NCBI RefSeq assembly: GCF_017104965.1
Contig: NZ_JAAGPR010000016.1
Location: 119,225 to 183,224 of the forward strand
DNA length: 64,000 bases
Source of the DNA: Paraburkholderia sp. Ac-20340
Lineage (GTDB): Bacteria; Pseudomonadota; Gammaproteobacteria; Burkholderiales; Burkholderiaceae
Reading direction: 5' to 3'
A program made the translations under genes and the position numbers. Below are positions 51,401-59,679 of the stretch, in pieces. The notes under the pieces were generated by a model that was given only the letters and a program-made list of their open reading frames with translations, ran no database searches and was not told the DNA's origin. Positions within the stretch are counted from its first letter, which is position 1; each line of letters opens with the position of its first letter.

Positions 51401-51440
51401 AAAGCGGTCTTCACGTGGATGCGTGAAGACCGCTTTTTTA
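51401..51440. terminator. Bidirectional terminator, parB / rep
   Basis: AAAGCGGTCTTCACG / CGTGAAGACCGCTTT forms a stem with T-run TTTTTTA, between convergent parB and rep. Confidence 0.9.
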
Positions 51441-51493
51441 TTGATTCGAAGAGCGAATGCGCGGCGGCAGGGCAGGCCGCGACGGCCACACCG

Positions 51494-52849
51494 TCAGGCT
51501 GCGCGCGACTGGCTCAGCGTGAAAGCGAGCAGATCGCCGTCGGTCGGTTCGCCCCAGGTCTTGCGGGCCAGCCAGTCGAAGAAAGCCGTCTCGCCGAGTT
51601 TCGAGTCGAGACCTCGACGGCGCCAGTCGTCACGCAGATGCGAACCGAGGCCCGGCAGTTCGTCGTTCTCGAACGACGTGCGCGCGATCTCGCGCTCGAG
51701 ATCGCCCTGTTCGTCGTAGAGCGAACGCGCTTCCTTGCGGCGGTACGCGGCGTACTCGTCCATCAGACGCGCCTTGGGATCGTCCGCGGTCACGGCGCCG
51801 GCGATCGCACGGCCCGCCGCGGCCACACCCGCCGCATCTTCGACCGGCGGCGCGTAGCCCTTCTTCAAGGCGTCCTTGAACAGCGCCGCGGCGCTGCGCA
51901 CCGGTGGCAGGCTGGTGCTGCGCATACGCTGCTCGGTGAGTTGCAGCGCGGCGCGGATGCGATTCTCTTCGCTATCGGCGTAGAGCGACTGCGCTTCCTT
52001 GAGCGGAATGCCGATCTTCACCATCCGGTCGACCAGCGTGCTGTCGAACACATTCGGGTGTTCGTCGAGCGCCAGCATCGGCTGTTTGCGCTCGGTGACG
52101 CGGAACTGGATCTCGGCCACGCGGCGACCTTCGCGATGCTCGATGAGCTCGACGAAAATGTTGGTGACCGCGTTCACTTCAGCGATGGCCGGGCGCAGAT
52201 AGTCGCGCTTGAAATACTTGTATTCGCGCTTGGCTTCGTCGCCGGCTTCGGTGTCCGGCGTGCCGGAGAGAATCGGCCGCCACCATTCCCACGTCTCGCG
52301 CATCGTCAGATGACTCGGGTTCGTGAGATAGCGGACACAGATTTCGTAGAGCGCGAGGCCCGCGCTGCTGCGCAGCTGGCTCTGGAACTGCAGGCTCAGA
52401 CGGGCATACTGGACCGGGTCCAGCAGCTTCTTTTTGATCTTGGGTGCAAACGAGAATTCGACCCAGACGCGGCGCGTGGTGGGGTCTTCGAGAATTTCGG
52501 CATCCGCGATCAGCGTGGAGATGCCCCACTTGCGGCCCGGCTTCTGGCTCGAGGTGCCCTGGCTCCACTCGACCTGCACCGACACCATGCGGCGCAGGTG
52601 CTCCTTCACGAGCGCGGTGTCGTTCGAATCGAAGGCGGAGTTCGCCACGATGTCGGAGAGCAGCGCACGATAGGTGTCGCCAGCCTCGTCGGCCTGCTGC
52701 GCGACGGCGAGCAGGACGTTGAAGAGCTTGCGGGTGAGCAGCGTGATCTTGCCGCTTTTCGGCTGAATGGCGATCGCCTCGACGGCCTTACGCAGTTCAG
52801 CCGAGCTGGGGCTCACCACATCGGTTTTTTTTACGCGCTTCGTGGCCAT
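51494..52849 (-). CDS. Rep_3-type replication initiator protein
   Basis: Starting at ATG 52849 gives 451 aa; an in-frame TTG at 52861 would add four residues inside an iteron-like sequence. N-terminal segments KITLLTRKLFNVLLAVAQQ and the later LQFQSQLRSSAGLALYEICVRYL, YKYFKRDYLRPAIAEVNAVTNIFVELIEHREGRRVAEIQFRV are the two winged-helix domains of the Rep_3/RepB initiator family. The C-terminal third is a charged extension. It reads away from a 1.3-kb iteron array that it should bind to start replication. A perfect inverted half-iteron lies about 60 bp upstream. Confidence 0.88.
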   Translation of the reverse strand: MATKRVKKTDVVSPSSAELRKAVEAIAIQPKSGKITLLTRKLFNVLLAVAQQADEAGDTYRALLSDIVANSAFDSNDTALVKEHLRRMVSVQVEWSQGTSSQKPGRKWGISTLIADAEILEDPTTRRVWVEFSFAPKIKKKLLDPVQYARLSLQFQSQLRSSAGLALYEICVRYLTNPSHLTMRETWEWWRPILSGTPDTEAGDEAKREYKYFKRDYLRPAIAEVNAVTNIFVELIEHREGRRVAEIQFRVTERKQPMLALDEHPNVFDSTLVDRMVKIGIPLKEAQSLYADSEENRIRAALQLTEQRMRSTSLPPVRSAAALFKDALKKGYAPPVEDAAGVAAAGRAIAGAVTADDPKARLMDEYAAYRRKEARSLYDEQGDLEREIARTSFENDELPGLGSHLRDDWRRRGLDSKLGETAFFDWLARKTWGEPTDGDLLAFTLSQSRAA

Positions 52850-52909
52850 GCGTCGGGTCAAGGTGAGATTTCGCGAAAGGATACCGTCTGTGGTGAAACG
52901 CGTCTATAG

Positions 52910-52922
52910 GGTGAGTCTCACC
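52910..52922. promoter_or_regulatory. Inverted half-iteron operator upstream of rep
   Basis: GGTGAGTCTCACC is a perfect palindrome built from the iteron core CTCACC. On the minus strand a -10-like TATAGA follows directly, so the operator would lie in the rep promoter. Rep dimers commonly repress their own genes this way in Rep_3 plasmids. Confidence 0.6.
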
Positions 52923-52969
52923 ATTGCCGGTGATGCGGCTCCGCGCACGACGACTCACCACGAAGCCAT

Positions 52970-54279
52970 CCCGGAAAGGCTCACCTTTGCGAAATCCGCC
53001 TGGCAGCGGGCCTTCCGGCCAGTATTGGGTTGCGGCACATGACGTTGAAGTGGCTTGATTCCAGATGGTGTCCTTCGCCTCCCGATAAAGCTCACCTTAA
53101 ATTTTCCTGGCGTCGATGCAACGGTCGAGCGTGGTGCGAATGGTCAACGGCAAGGCACCTGATGGCGGAATTAACCTCATCCTGGGCGTCCTGGCGCGTC
53201 GAGAAGCGCGCGAATTGGCTCGATCGGCCCGCCTGGGGCGCAATGGGAGCACGTTGAGCCGCGTTTCGCCTCCCAGCACTCCCGAAAATGCTCACCTTTT
53301 AGGTTCTCCCGATCTCATCGGCAAGGGCTTCCAGGTCCCGTCAGGTGGTTTAATGGAGAGAAAATGGTCCCCGGAAAAGCTCACCTTTCAGCATTTGCGG
53401 CACGTATTCGAAAGTCCTGCTTCTGCTCCTGAAAATGCTCACCTTTTGGATGCGCCCAGGAAAAAGCTAATGAATTCTGAGGGTTATCCACAAGCCCAGT
53501 CAGCGCATCTGCAGCTCACGATCTCCCGTGAAAGCTCACTTTGAAGCCTCCTATCCGCGTAAACGCGCCCAGAAAAGCCAGCGAATCGGGTCCCGAAAAT
53601 ACTCACCATTTGCGATCTGGCCGGCAGGAGAGAAAAAACGACAGCCGTTATTTTTCAAGCTTTTGCCGTTAGTGAACACCAACTAGCCCCTGAAAAGCCT
53701 CACCTTTGGGCAAAAAACGGCGGTGATCGGCTCCCGAAAAGCCTCACTTTGCGCTTTTCTTCACCCGGGAAACGATCAATTCAGTGCCGCTGCCCCGATC
53801 TCCCGTAATGCCTCACCTCAAGGCCCGAATCGCAAAACCGGGCGTTGGCAAAGTCATCGCACAACGGCTTGAGCTGCCACTCTTGCGCTCCCGTAAAAGC
53901 TCACTTGACGTGCCCAAACCGCTGAATTCGGTCAAAATCGGCCTCTGGCTCCCGAAAAGCATCACCTTCGAACGGCGTTTTTTCCCGATCTCTCTCACCG
54001 AAGCGTTTTTAGCGTCCCGATTGGCGTCAAAAAGCGTGCGGATCCGGGGCCCTGAATCCGCTCACCGTTGCATTTCGCGTAACAGCGCACTGGCTACCGG
54101 CGTATACGGGGTTCAAGCCGTTCGGCCTCCCGTAATCGCTCACCCTTGCATTACAGTCAAGAATAGGGCTGTCCCCGAACCCGCTCACTTTCCTTCCCGC
54201 AGGCTCTCACCGCCTTCCCCGAAGCCCATCACCCGTGCATCCTGCATCGCCTCACCAAGTATCCCGTAAAGCTTCACCC
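52970..54279 (+). repeat. Replication origin: array of about 20 degenerate iterons
   Basis: The consensus is CCCGAAAAGCTCACCTTT. Good copies: 52970-52988, 53081-53098, 53281-53299, 53370-53388, 53428-53446, 53525-53542, 53592-53611, 53690-53708, 53734-53751, 53803-53819, 53890-53906 and 53951-53968. Weaker ones lie at 53983-54000, 54051-54069, 54129-54147, 54174-54191 and four near 54196-54279. All point the same way, spaced irregularly (about 22-200 bp). The array adjoins the Rep gene. Short frames inside it are not credible genes. Confidence 0.88.
53484..53492 (+). promoter_or_regulatory. DnaA box inside the iteron array
   Basis: TTATCCACA is an exact consensus DnaA box. A near copy (ATATCCACA) lies at about 54398-54406, just beyond the iterons. 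Confidence 0.75.
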
Positions 54280-54291
54280 AATCCCGCTGTA

Positions 54292-54535
54292 AACGCCACC
54301 AGGTAAGGCTTTGCCGTGGCGTTAACGTTTTTAACGGGTATCAATGGTGTTTACTTTTATTACTCTCTAGCCTTTCTACCCCGCGAGCCTCCTGAGATAT
54401 CCACATCCTCTTCCCTTGGAACCGCTCGTGACAACGCCAATACTTCCGTGGAACATTGTCTATAAAGTGATCGCCAGTAGAAAGCCATACGTTTACAATG
54501 GCTTATGAAACAAACCTCACTTTGTTTCACGAAAC
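54292..54535. promoter_or_regulatory. AT-rich segment and inverted repeats between iterons and kfrA-like gene
   Basis: After the iterons comes a hairpin AACGCCAC / GTGGCGTT (54292-54323), then a markedly AT-rich run (about 54320-54370) that could be the DNA-unwinding element. Closer to the kfrA-like gene is a perfect inverted repeat TGAAACAAA-N6-TTTGTTTCA (54506-54529), overlapped by TGTTTCACGAAACA. These last two are candidate operators for the KfrA-like protein. Nothing else is recognised up to 54672. Confidence 0.5.
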
Positions 54536-54672
54536 ATCGGCATCAGACGTGACGAAAGACGCGATTCACAGCGGTAAACACACTGGAATCGAAGACGTCA
54601 CGACACTCGCTCGGGAAATCGTATCGAACAATACGTAATTTGTTATTATTCGATCCACACCCTCTTGCCGAG

Positions 54673-55884
54673 ATGACCATGATCCGAGACGAAGAACGTC
54701 TGGCCCTTCGCGAAGAACTCGAAACCTTGCGCAAAGACGGCGCACGACGGCAGGAGCTATCGCTTCATGCCTGCAAACGGTTGTTCTTCGACTTCGGCAT
54801 TCGACCCTCAATGGCTACGGTCCGGGATCTGACCCAGACCGGCAGCGCCAGCGACATTCCTAAAGACATCGACCTGTTCTGGCAGCGCATCCGCGCCGCC
54901 TCGAAAGTGCGCGTCGGTAGTGGCGCAATTCCGCCTGCACTGGAAGAACGCGCCGGCGAACTGCTGGGCGCACTGTTCGAGGAAGCCCGCGTGCTGGCGC
55001 TGCAAACGCTCGAATCCGAGCGGGAAGCGATCGAAACCGACCGCCAGGGTGCCGAACAGGCGATGCGCGACGCTGAAGCACGACGGCTCGCCGCCGATGA
55101 AATGCTCCAGCGCAGCGAGACCCGCACGGAAGCCGCCTGGGCGCGCGTGCGTGAACTCGAGAATCAGCTGGCCGCGTCGTCGGCGCATGGCGCATCGCAT
55201 CAGGACAGTCTTCTGGCCACCGTGCGGCGGCTGGAAGCCGAAAACGAAGCGCTGCAAAAACGCATCGACACCGAACAGAGCACCAACGCGGGCTTGCGCG
55301 ATCGTATCGATGGTCTGCATGAAGAAATGCGCCGCAGCACCGAGCACTACGCCCAGCAGATCAAGGATGCGCTGGCCGAAGCCGAGCGGCGCGTGAAGCC
55401 GATGCTGGTGGAGCTCGATTCGCTGCGCACGATGTCGTCGACGTGGCAGGCCGCGCAGCGCGACGCGAGCCGGAAGGAATTCGATTTCATCCAGCAACTG
55501 GCGAGCGCCAAGGCGCGTGCCGATCGGCTCGACGCGGTGTTGCGCGAGCGTTCCGACGAAGTGGACAGCCTGACGAGTCAGGTAACGGCGCTGCGTTCGC
55601 AGCAGGGAATCGACGGTTCGGTGGCCGGCGTGTTATGTACGCTCGCGCAGTCAGGCCGGCTCACGGAGCCGGAACTGGCGCAACTGGGCACGCTGGTCGA
55701 TGGTCATGTGGGCTTGCCTCAGCAATGCCCGAATTGCGAGGAAGGCGAGCCGGAACTGTCGCAGGTCGATGGCCGCTTCGAGCTGTCGTGTCCCGAGTGC
55801 GAGTACACGTCGGGAACGGGGACATCGCGATTGGAGGCCGTCGCGCGATTTGCCGCAGGCAGAAAGACGTCCGCCGTGCGTTGA
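54673..55884 (+). CDS. KfrA-like DNA-binding coiled-coil protein with C-terminal zinc ribbon
   Basis: From ATG 54673 the product is 403 aa; ATG 54679 is equally possible. The N-terminal 90 residues (FFDFGIRPSMATVRDLTQTGSASDIPKDIDLFWQRIRA) match the KfrA N-terminal DNA-binding domain. Residues about 100-310 form a long coiled coil rich in Glu, Arg and Ala. The last 60 residues contain two CxxC knuckles, QCPNCEEGEPE and SCPECEYTSG, a zinc ribbon I do not expect in plasmid KfrA. KfrA proteins are nucleoid-like partition accessories that repress their own genes. Its place next to the origin fits. Confidence 0.82.
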   Translation: MTMIRDEERLALREELETLRKDGARRQELSLHACKRLFFDFGIRPSMATVRDLTQTGSASDIPKDIDLFWQRIRAASKVRVGSGAIPPALEERAGELLGALFEEARVLALQTLESEREAIETDRQGAEQAMRDAEARRLAADEMLQRSETRTEAAWARVRELENQLAASSAHGASHQDSLLATVRRLEAENEALQKRIDTEQSTNAGLRDRIDGLHEEMRRSTEHYAQQIKDALAEAERRVKPMLVELDSLRTMSSTWQAAQRDASRKEFDFIQQLASAKARADRLDAVLRERSDEVDSLTSQVTALRSQQGIDGSVAGVLCTLAQSGRLTEPELAQLGTLVDGHVGLPQQCPNCEEGEPELSQVDGRFELSCPECEYTSGTGTSRLEAVARFAAGRKTSAVR

Positions 55885-55907
55885 GGTGAGTGTTTACGGG
55901 AATAAAA

Positions 55908-55930
55908 AAGCCTCATCGACGTGAGGCTTT
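55908..55930 (-). terminator. Intrinsic terminator for the recombinase-like gene
   Basis: On the minus strand AAAGCCTCA / TGAGGCTTT is followed by a T-run (complement of AATAAAAAAG). It lies between convergent genes. Confidence 0.75.
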
Positions 55931-55972
55931 GCGGGAGCGGATAGGTGTCGGATGCCCACTGGGCTTCGACGC

Positions 55973-56983
55973 TTACGGCGTGTCTTCGGCATCGGCGACA
56001 CGAAGCAAGGCTTCGCGATCAGCCCACACGCGCCAGGAGCGGTGCAGCCGGCCTGCCGAAATCGGTTGCAGAAAGCCGAGCCATTGGCCGACCTGATCGG
56101 CGTCCACGCCCCGCTCGAACAGATCAGCCGCGAAACTGTTGCGCAGCGTTTGCGGACTCGCGCGTTCTGCGCGTGTCTGCGCGACGCCAGCGGCTTCCAT
56201 CAATCCATCGATTGCACGCAGCACGGTGGCCTTGTGCATCGGCCGGCCGTTGGGCGAGCCCGGAAACACGAGTTGCCCGGGCAGACCCGCCAGACGCCGC
56301 GCTTCGAGCCAGGCGCCCATGACGTCGACGGCGAACGGCGCGAGCTTCGTGCTGTGCGTGAAGGCCGGGTTATCGGCCTCGATCGTGATCCATTCCGAAG
56401 CGATCGCGGTGGCGTCGAGCTGCAACGCGATGGCATCCCCCGTTTTTAGCCCGCCGCCCAGGAATACCGCGACGAGCGCGCGATCGCGCCGCTCGCGCCA
56501 GCGTTTGGCCGCCGATTGCTCGGTGAGCGGCGCAAACAGTTGCGCGATGACGGCCGCGCGTTCCGCGGCCGTAAGAAAGCCGGTGGGTTCGTTTTCACGC
56601 GCATTGCGCCACGCGGCCTCGCCGTCCTGGGCGATAAAGCGCGCAGGATTCGTGGACGCAAGCTCGATCTGCCGCACGTGATCGAGCACACGTTCGATCA
56701 GGCGCAGATAACGCAGCCGCTGCGGCTTCTTCACATCGAGCCCGGCGACGAATTCAGAGATCGTGCCCGTATCCACGGAAACAATGGTCTTGCGCTTGAG
56801 CGCGAGCCATTCGAGAAAGCGCCCCCACTGCACGCGATAGATATCCGCCGACGAACGGCGCAGATCCTGCGCGGCCAGCCAGGCGTCAAAGGCAGCGGAT
56901 GGATCTTGTTGCCAGTCCTTGCGTTGCTGGTCAAAGAGATCGCGGGAAGCTTGGGACGAGTGGGACAAATCGGAGGCGGTCAT
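55973..56983 (-). CDS. Tyrosine-recombinase-like protein with altered catalytic residues
   Basis: The 336-aa protein from ATG 56983 (GGAAGGACAGTG upstream) has an N-terminal SAM-like core-binding domain: AFDAWLAAQDLRRSSADIYRVQWGRFLEWLA. The C-terminal domain is arranged like XerC/D. The catalytic set is damaged: the first Arg (TGLR) becomes GGGLKTGDAIAL, the HxLR box is SPQTLRNSF with only its Arg kept, and the region of the nucleophile Tyr reads SAGRLHRSW. It likely binds DNA without cutting it. Proximity to the origin suggests a replicon role, by inference. Confidence 0.75.
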   Translation of the reverse strand: MTASDLSHSSQASRDLFDQQRKDWQQDPSAAFDAWLAAQDLRRSSADIYRVQWGRFLEWLALKRKTIVSVDTGTISEFVAGLDVKKPQRLRYLRLIERVLDHVRQIELASTNPARFIAQDGEAAWRNARENEPTGFLTAAERAAVIAQLFAPLTEQSAAKRWRERRDRALVAVFLGGGLKTGDAIALQLDATAIASEWITIEADNPAFTHSTKLAPFAVDVMGAWLEARRLAGLPGQLVFPGSPNGRPMHKATVLRAIDGLMEAAGVAQTRAERASPQTLRNSFAADLFERGVDADQVGQWLGFLQPISAGRLHRSWRVWADREALLRVADAEDTP

Positions 56984-57065
56984 CACTGTCCTTCCGTTAG
57001 TTGCGTTGCAGACAGGGATTTTAGCGAAGGGCACTGGGCATCGTGGATCAGAATGGCCGCGAACA

Positions 57066-57470
57066 TCAACCGCCCCACGCGCGCGAGCGTTTGGCGGCCG
57101 CAAGTCTGCGGGCCTGACGTTGCGCCTCTTCGGCGCTGCGCGCGGCGAGTTCGTACGCGCTCACGGCGAAGGCGAAGACGGCGGGCAGTGCATTGGACTG
57201 GCCGAAATCGACGGTTTCGTCGGTTTCAGGATAGGCGAGATCGCCCGGACGCTGGAACAGGCCGAGCATGAGCGCGTCGTGCCGGCTGGCGAAACCGAGG
57301 TCGGCGAGCGCTTCGGCTTCGATTGCGTGCAGCAGACGCCAGGTCAGCGGAACCTGCTGGGCGATATAGCGATGTGCGATGTTGCGCACGATCTGCTCGA
57401 GATCGCGCGCGGCCGCCTGGAAGCGCAAGGCGGCCAGATCCTGCTCGTTCGGGATGCGCGAAGTGTGCAT
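57066..57470 (-). CDS. Hypothetical protein under a LexA-like box
   Basis: The 134-aa predicted helical, soluble protein begins MHTSRIPNEQDLAALRFQAAARDLEQIVRNIAHRYIAQQ and ends with an Ala/Arg-rich helix (AARSAEEAQRQARRLAAAKRSRAW). I recognise no family. A near-perfect SOS box lies 23 bp upstream of the ATG, so DNA damage probably induces it. There is no membrane segment, so it is not a typical SOS division inhibitor of the small membrane kind. It lies between the recombinase-like gene and the HTH-cupin gene, both on the same strand. Confidence 0.65.
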   Translation of the reverse strand: MHTSRIPNEQDLAALRFQAAARDLEQIVRNIAHRYIAQQVPLTWRLLHAIEAEALADLGFASRHDALMLGLFQRPGDLAYPETDETVDFGQSNALPAVFAFAVSAYELAARSAEEAQRQARRLAAAKRSRAWGG

Positions 57471-57492
57471 GGGCGGCTCCGTTCGTTCTTTT

Positions 57493-57512
57493 TACTGTAT
57501 GAATATACAGTA
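57493..57512. promoter_or_regulatory. LexA box (SOS operator)
   Basis: TACTGTATGAATATACAGTA contains CTGT-N8-ACAG, the LexA consensus, with outer TA/TA symmetry. It lies directly upstream of the 134-aa gene. Confidence 0.8.
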
Positions 57513-57566
57513 GTCGGAGCGATTGTGCAGCCTCGATGCGGAAGCTGGCCTTTCGGCCAGGCGAAA

Positions 57567-58325
57567 TCAGCCGTGGATCACCACCAGCAGGGCGCGCGCT
57601 TCGCCTTTGCCCAGATTGCGGATGGCGTGCGGCTGGTCGGCGATATAGCGCGCGGTGTCGGCGGCTTTCAGGCGCTCGACGGTTCCAGCGGCTTCCACTT
57701 CGATGGCGCCCTGCAGCACCGTGAGGTGCTCGCGCGTGCCGGGTTCGTGTGCATTCGACATCAGCGCGCCGCCGGGCTTGAGCGTCAGTTCGTACCACTC
57801 GAAATGGCCGGCCAGCTCGATCGGCCCCCACACGCGCAACTGATAACCGGCGTCATGGCCGAGCAAGGTGGGAATGTCGTGCGGTCCGGCCACGGCGATC
57901 GCATCGGGCGCCCTGGGCGCGGCGAACAGCGAATCGAGCTTCACGCCCAGCGCGTTGGTGAGCCGCCAGGCCACGGCGATGGTCGGATTGGCCTTGTCGC
58001 GCTCGATTTCCGAGAGCATCGATTTCGATACGCCGGCCGCACGTGACAGCTCGTCGAGCGTCATCCTGCGTTCGCTGCGCAGGCGCTGGATCTGCTCGCC
58101 TACGCGCGGTGGCGCAGCAGGTGTAGGCTTGGCCGGGAGATCGGGCGGATCGGCCTTCGGACTGGTCGCAGGTCTGGCTGCGGCGGCGCGGGATTTGCGC
58201 GCGACAGCAGGCTTCGCCGCGGCAGGCGTGATTGACGTGATGGGCGTGGCCGGGGCGTCAGCCTGATCGTCCGCCGTCTTTTTTGCCTGTGCAGGCGCGC
58301 GCGTGCCTGAGCCGGTGCTTGCCAT
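57567..58325 (-). CDS. XRE-HTH/cupin transcriptional regulator
   Basis: From ATG 58325 (behind ATGAGGCACGCA) the product is 252 aa. An Ala/Pro/Lys-rich disordered leader of about 75 residues is followed by an XRE HTH (VGEQIQRLRSERRMTLDELSRAAGVSKSMLSEIERDKANPTIAVAWRLTNAL). A C-terminal cupin (FEWYELTLKPGGALMSNAHEPGTREHLTVLQGAIEVEA) probably binds a small ligand. It is divergent from kbl-tdh, with a palindrome between them, and is the likely local regulator of threonine catabolism. Confidence 0.88.
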   Translation of the reverse strand: MASTGSGTRAPAQAKKTADDQADAPATPITSITPAAAKPAVARKSRAAAARPATSPKADPPDLPAKPTPAAPPRVGEQIQRLRSERRMTLDELSRAAGVSKSMLSEIERDKANPTIAVAWRLTNALGVKLDSLFAAPRAPDAIAVAGPHDIPTLLGHDAGYQLRVWGPIELAGHFEWYELTLKPGGALMSNAHEPGTREHLTVLQGAIEVEAAGTVERLKAADTARYIADQPHAIRNLGKGEARALLVVIHG

Positions 58326-58348
58326 TGCGTGCCTCATCGATTAGAGTT

Positions 58349-58366
58349 TGTTCGATATACCGAACA
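58349..58366. promoter_or_regulatory. Palindromic operator between the HTH-cupin gene and kbl
   Basis: TGTTCGATATACCGAACA has perfect 6-bp arms (TGTTCG / CGAACA) around ATATAC. It lies 23 bp from the regulator start and 84 bp before kbl, well placed for regulating both. Confidence 0.6.
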
Positions 58367-58449
58367 TGAGTTCGAAAAAACGAATAAATTCGCTCAAAGC
58401 TGACGGCGACTATAACAGCCGCGGCTTGCCCTGTCAGGAGCACGACGTC

Positions 58450-59649
58450 ATGAGCCTTTCCTACCTCGACCACCTGCGCGCCACGCTCGACCAGATTCGC
58501 GCCGATGGCTTCTATAAAAGCGAGCGCGTGATCGCCACGCCGCAGTCCTCGGCCATCGGTCTCGCCGACGGCAGCGACGTGCTGAACTTCTGCGCCAACA
58601 ACTATCTGGGTCTCGCGAACGACGCGCGCCTCGTGGCCGCCGCGAAGGACGGGCTCGAGCGCGATGGCTTCGGCATGGCGTCGGTGCGCTTCATCTGCGG
58701 CACGCAGACGGTGCACAAGCAGCTCGAAAGCGCGCTCGCCGCGTTCCTCGGCACCGAAGACAGCATCCTCTATTCGAGCTGCTTCGACGCCAACGGCGGC
58801 CTGTTCGAAACGCTGCTCGGCGACGAAGACGCGATCATCAGCGACGAACTCAATCACGCGAGCATCATCGACGGCGTGCGTCTTTCGAAGGCGCGGCGCT
58901 ATCGCTACAAGAACAACGATCTCGCCGATCTCGAGGCGAAACTGCGCGAGGCCGATGCGGGCGGTGCGCGCTTCAAGCTGATCGCGACCGACGGCGTGTT
59001 CTCGATGGACGGCATCATCGCGGACCTCAAGGGCATCTGCGATCTGGCCGACCGCTACAACGCGCTCGTGATGGTGGACGACTCGCACGCGGTGGGCTTT
59101 ATCGGCGCGAATGGGCGCGGCACGCCCGAGCATTGCGGCGTTGCGCAGCGCGTGGACATCATCACCGGCACGCTCGGCAAGGCGCTGGGCGGCGCGTCGG
59201 GCGGCTATGTCGCGGCGAAGAAGGAAGTGATCGAATTGCTGCGCCAGCGCTCGCGCCCCTACCTGTTCTCGAACACGCTCGCGCCCAGCATCGCGGCCGC
59301 GTCGCTGGCGGTGCTGGAACTGATCGCAAGCAGCGAAGGTGCGAGCCTGCGCGAACGCGTGCAGGCCAACGGCGCGCATTTCCGCCGCGAAATGAATGCG
59401 CTCGGCTTCACGCTCGTACCGGGCGAACACCCGATCATTCCGGTGATGCTCGGCGACGCGCAGGTCGCCTCGAAGATGGCCGATGCGCTGCTGCACGAAG
59501 GCGTCTATGTGATCGGCTTCTCGTATCCCGTGGTGCCGAAGGGCCGCGCGCGTATCCGCACGCAGATGAGCGCGGCGCACACGCCCGGGCAGATCGATCG
59601 CGCGGTGGCGGCATTCGCACGCGTCGGCAAGCAGCTCGGCGTGATCTGA
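58450..59649 (+). CDS. kbl: 2-amino-3-ketobutyrate CoA ligase (glycine C-acetyltransferase)
   Basis: The 399-aa PLP enzyme of the α-oxoamine synthase family starts at ATG 58450 behind AGGAG; upstream in-frame codons run through the operator and are not used. Motifs are FCANNYLGLAN, FGMASVRFICGTQTVHKQLE, MVDDSHAVGFIGANGRG and the PLP lysine 244 in TGTLGKALGGASGGY. It cleaves 2-amino-3-ketobutyrate with CoA to glycine and acetyl-CoA, following Tdh. The two genes form an operon with 30 bp between them. Confidence 0.95.
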   Translation: MSLSYLDHLRATLDQIRADGFYKSERVIATPQSSAIGLADGSDVLNFCANNYLGLANDARLVAAAKDGLERDGFGMASVRFICGTQTVHKQLESALAAFLGTEDSILYSSCFDANGGLFETLLGDEDAIISDELNHASIIDGVRLSKARRYRYKNNDLADLEAKLREADAGGARFKLIATDGVFSMDGIIADLKGICDLADRYNALVMVDDSHAVGFIGANGRGTPEHCGVAQRVDIITGTLGKALGGASGGYVAAKKEVIELLRQRSRPYLFSNTLAPSIAAASLAVLELIASSEGASLRERVQANGAHFRREMNALGFTLVPGEHPIIPVMLGDAQVASKMADALLHEGVYVIGFSYPVVPKGRARIRTQMSAAHTPGQIDRAVAAFARVGKQLGVI

Positions 59650-59679
59650 GTGGCGATTTAGACAGGATAGCGAACTAAT

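Noticed and set aside
53116..54269. Short plus-strand frames in the iteron region
   Set aside because: They lack ribosome-binding sites, run through repeated iterons and have no domain pattern.
52970..54279. Repeat array considered as CRISPR
   Set aside because: Repeat units are degenerate, 17-19 bp long, with highly unequal spacing and no cas genes; the adjacent Rep gene and DnaA box explain it as iterons.
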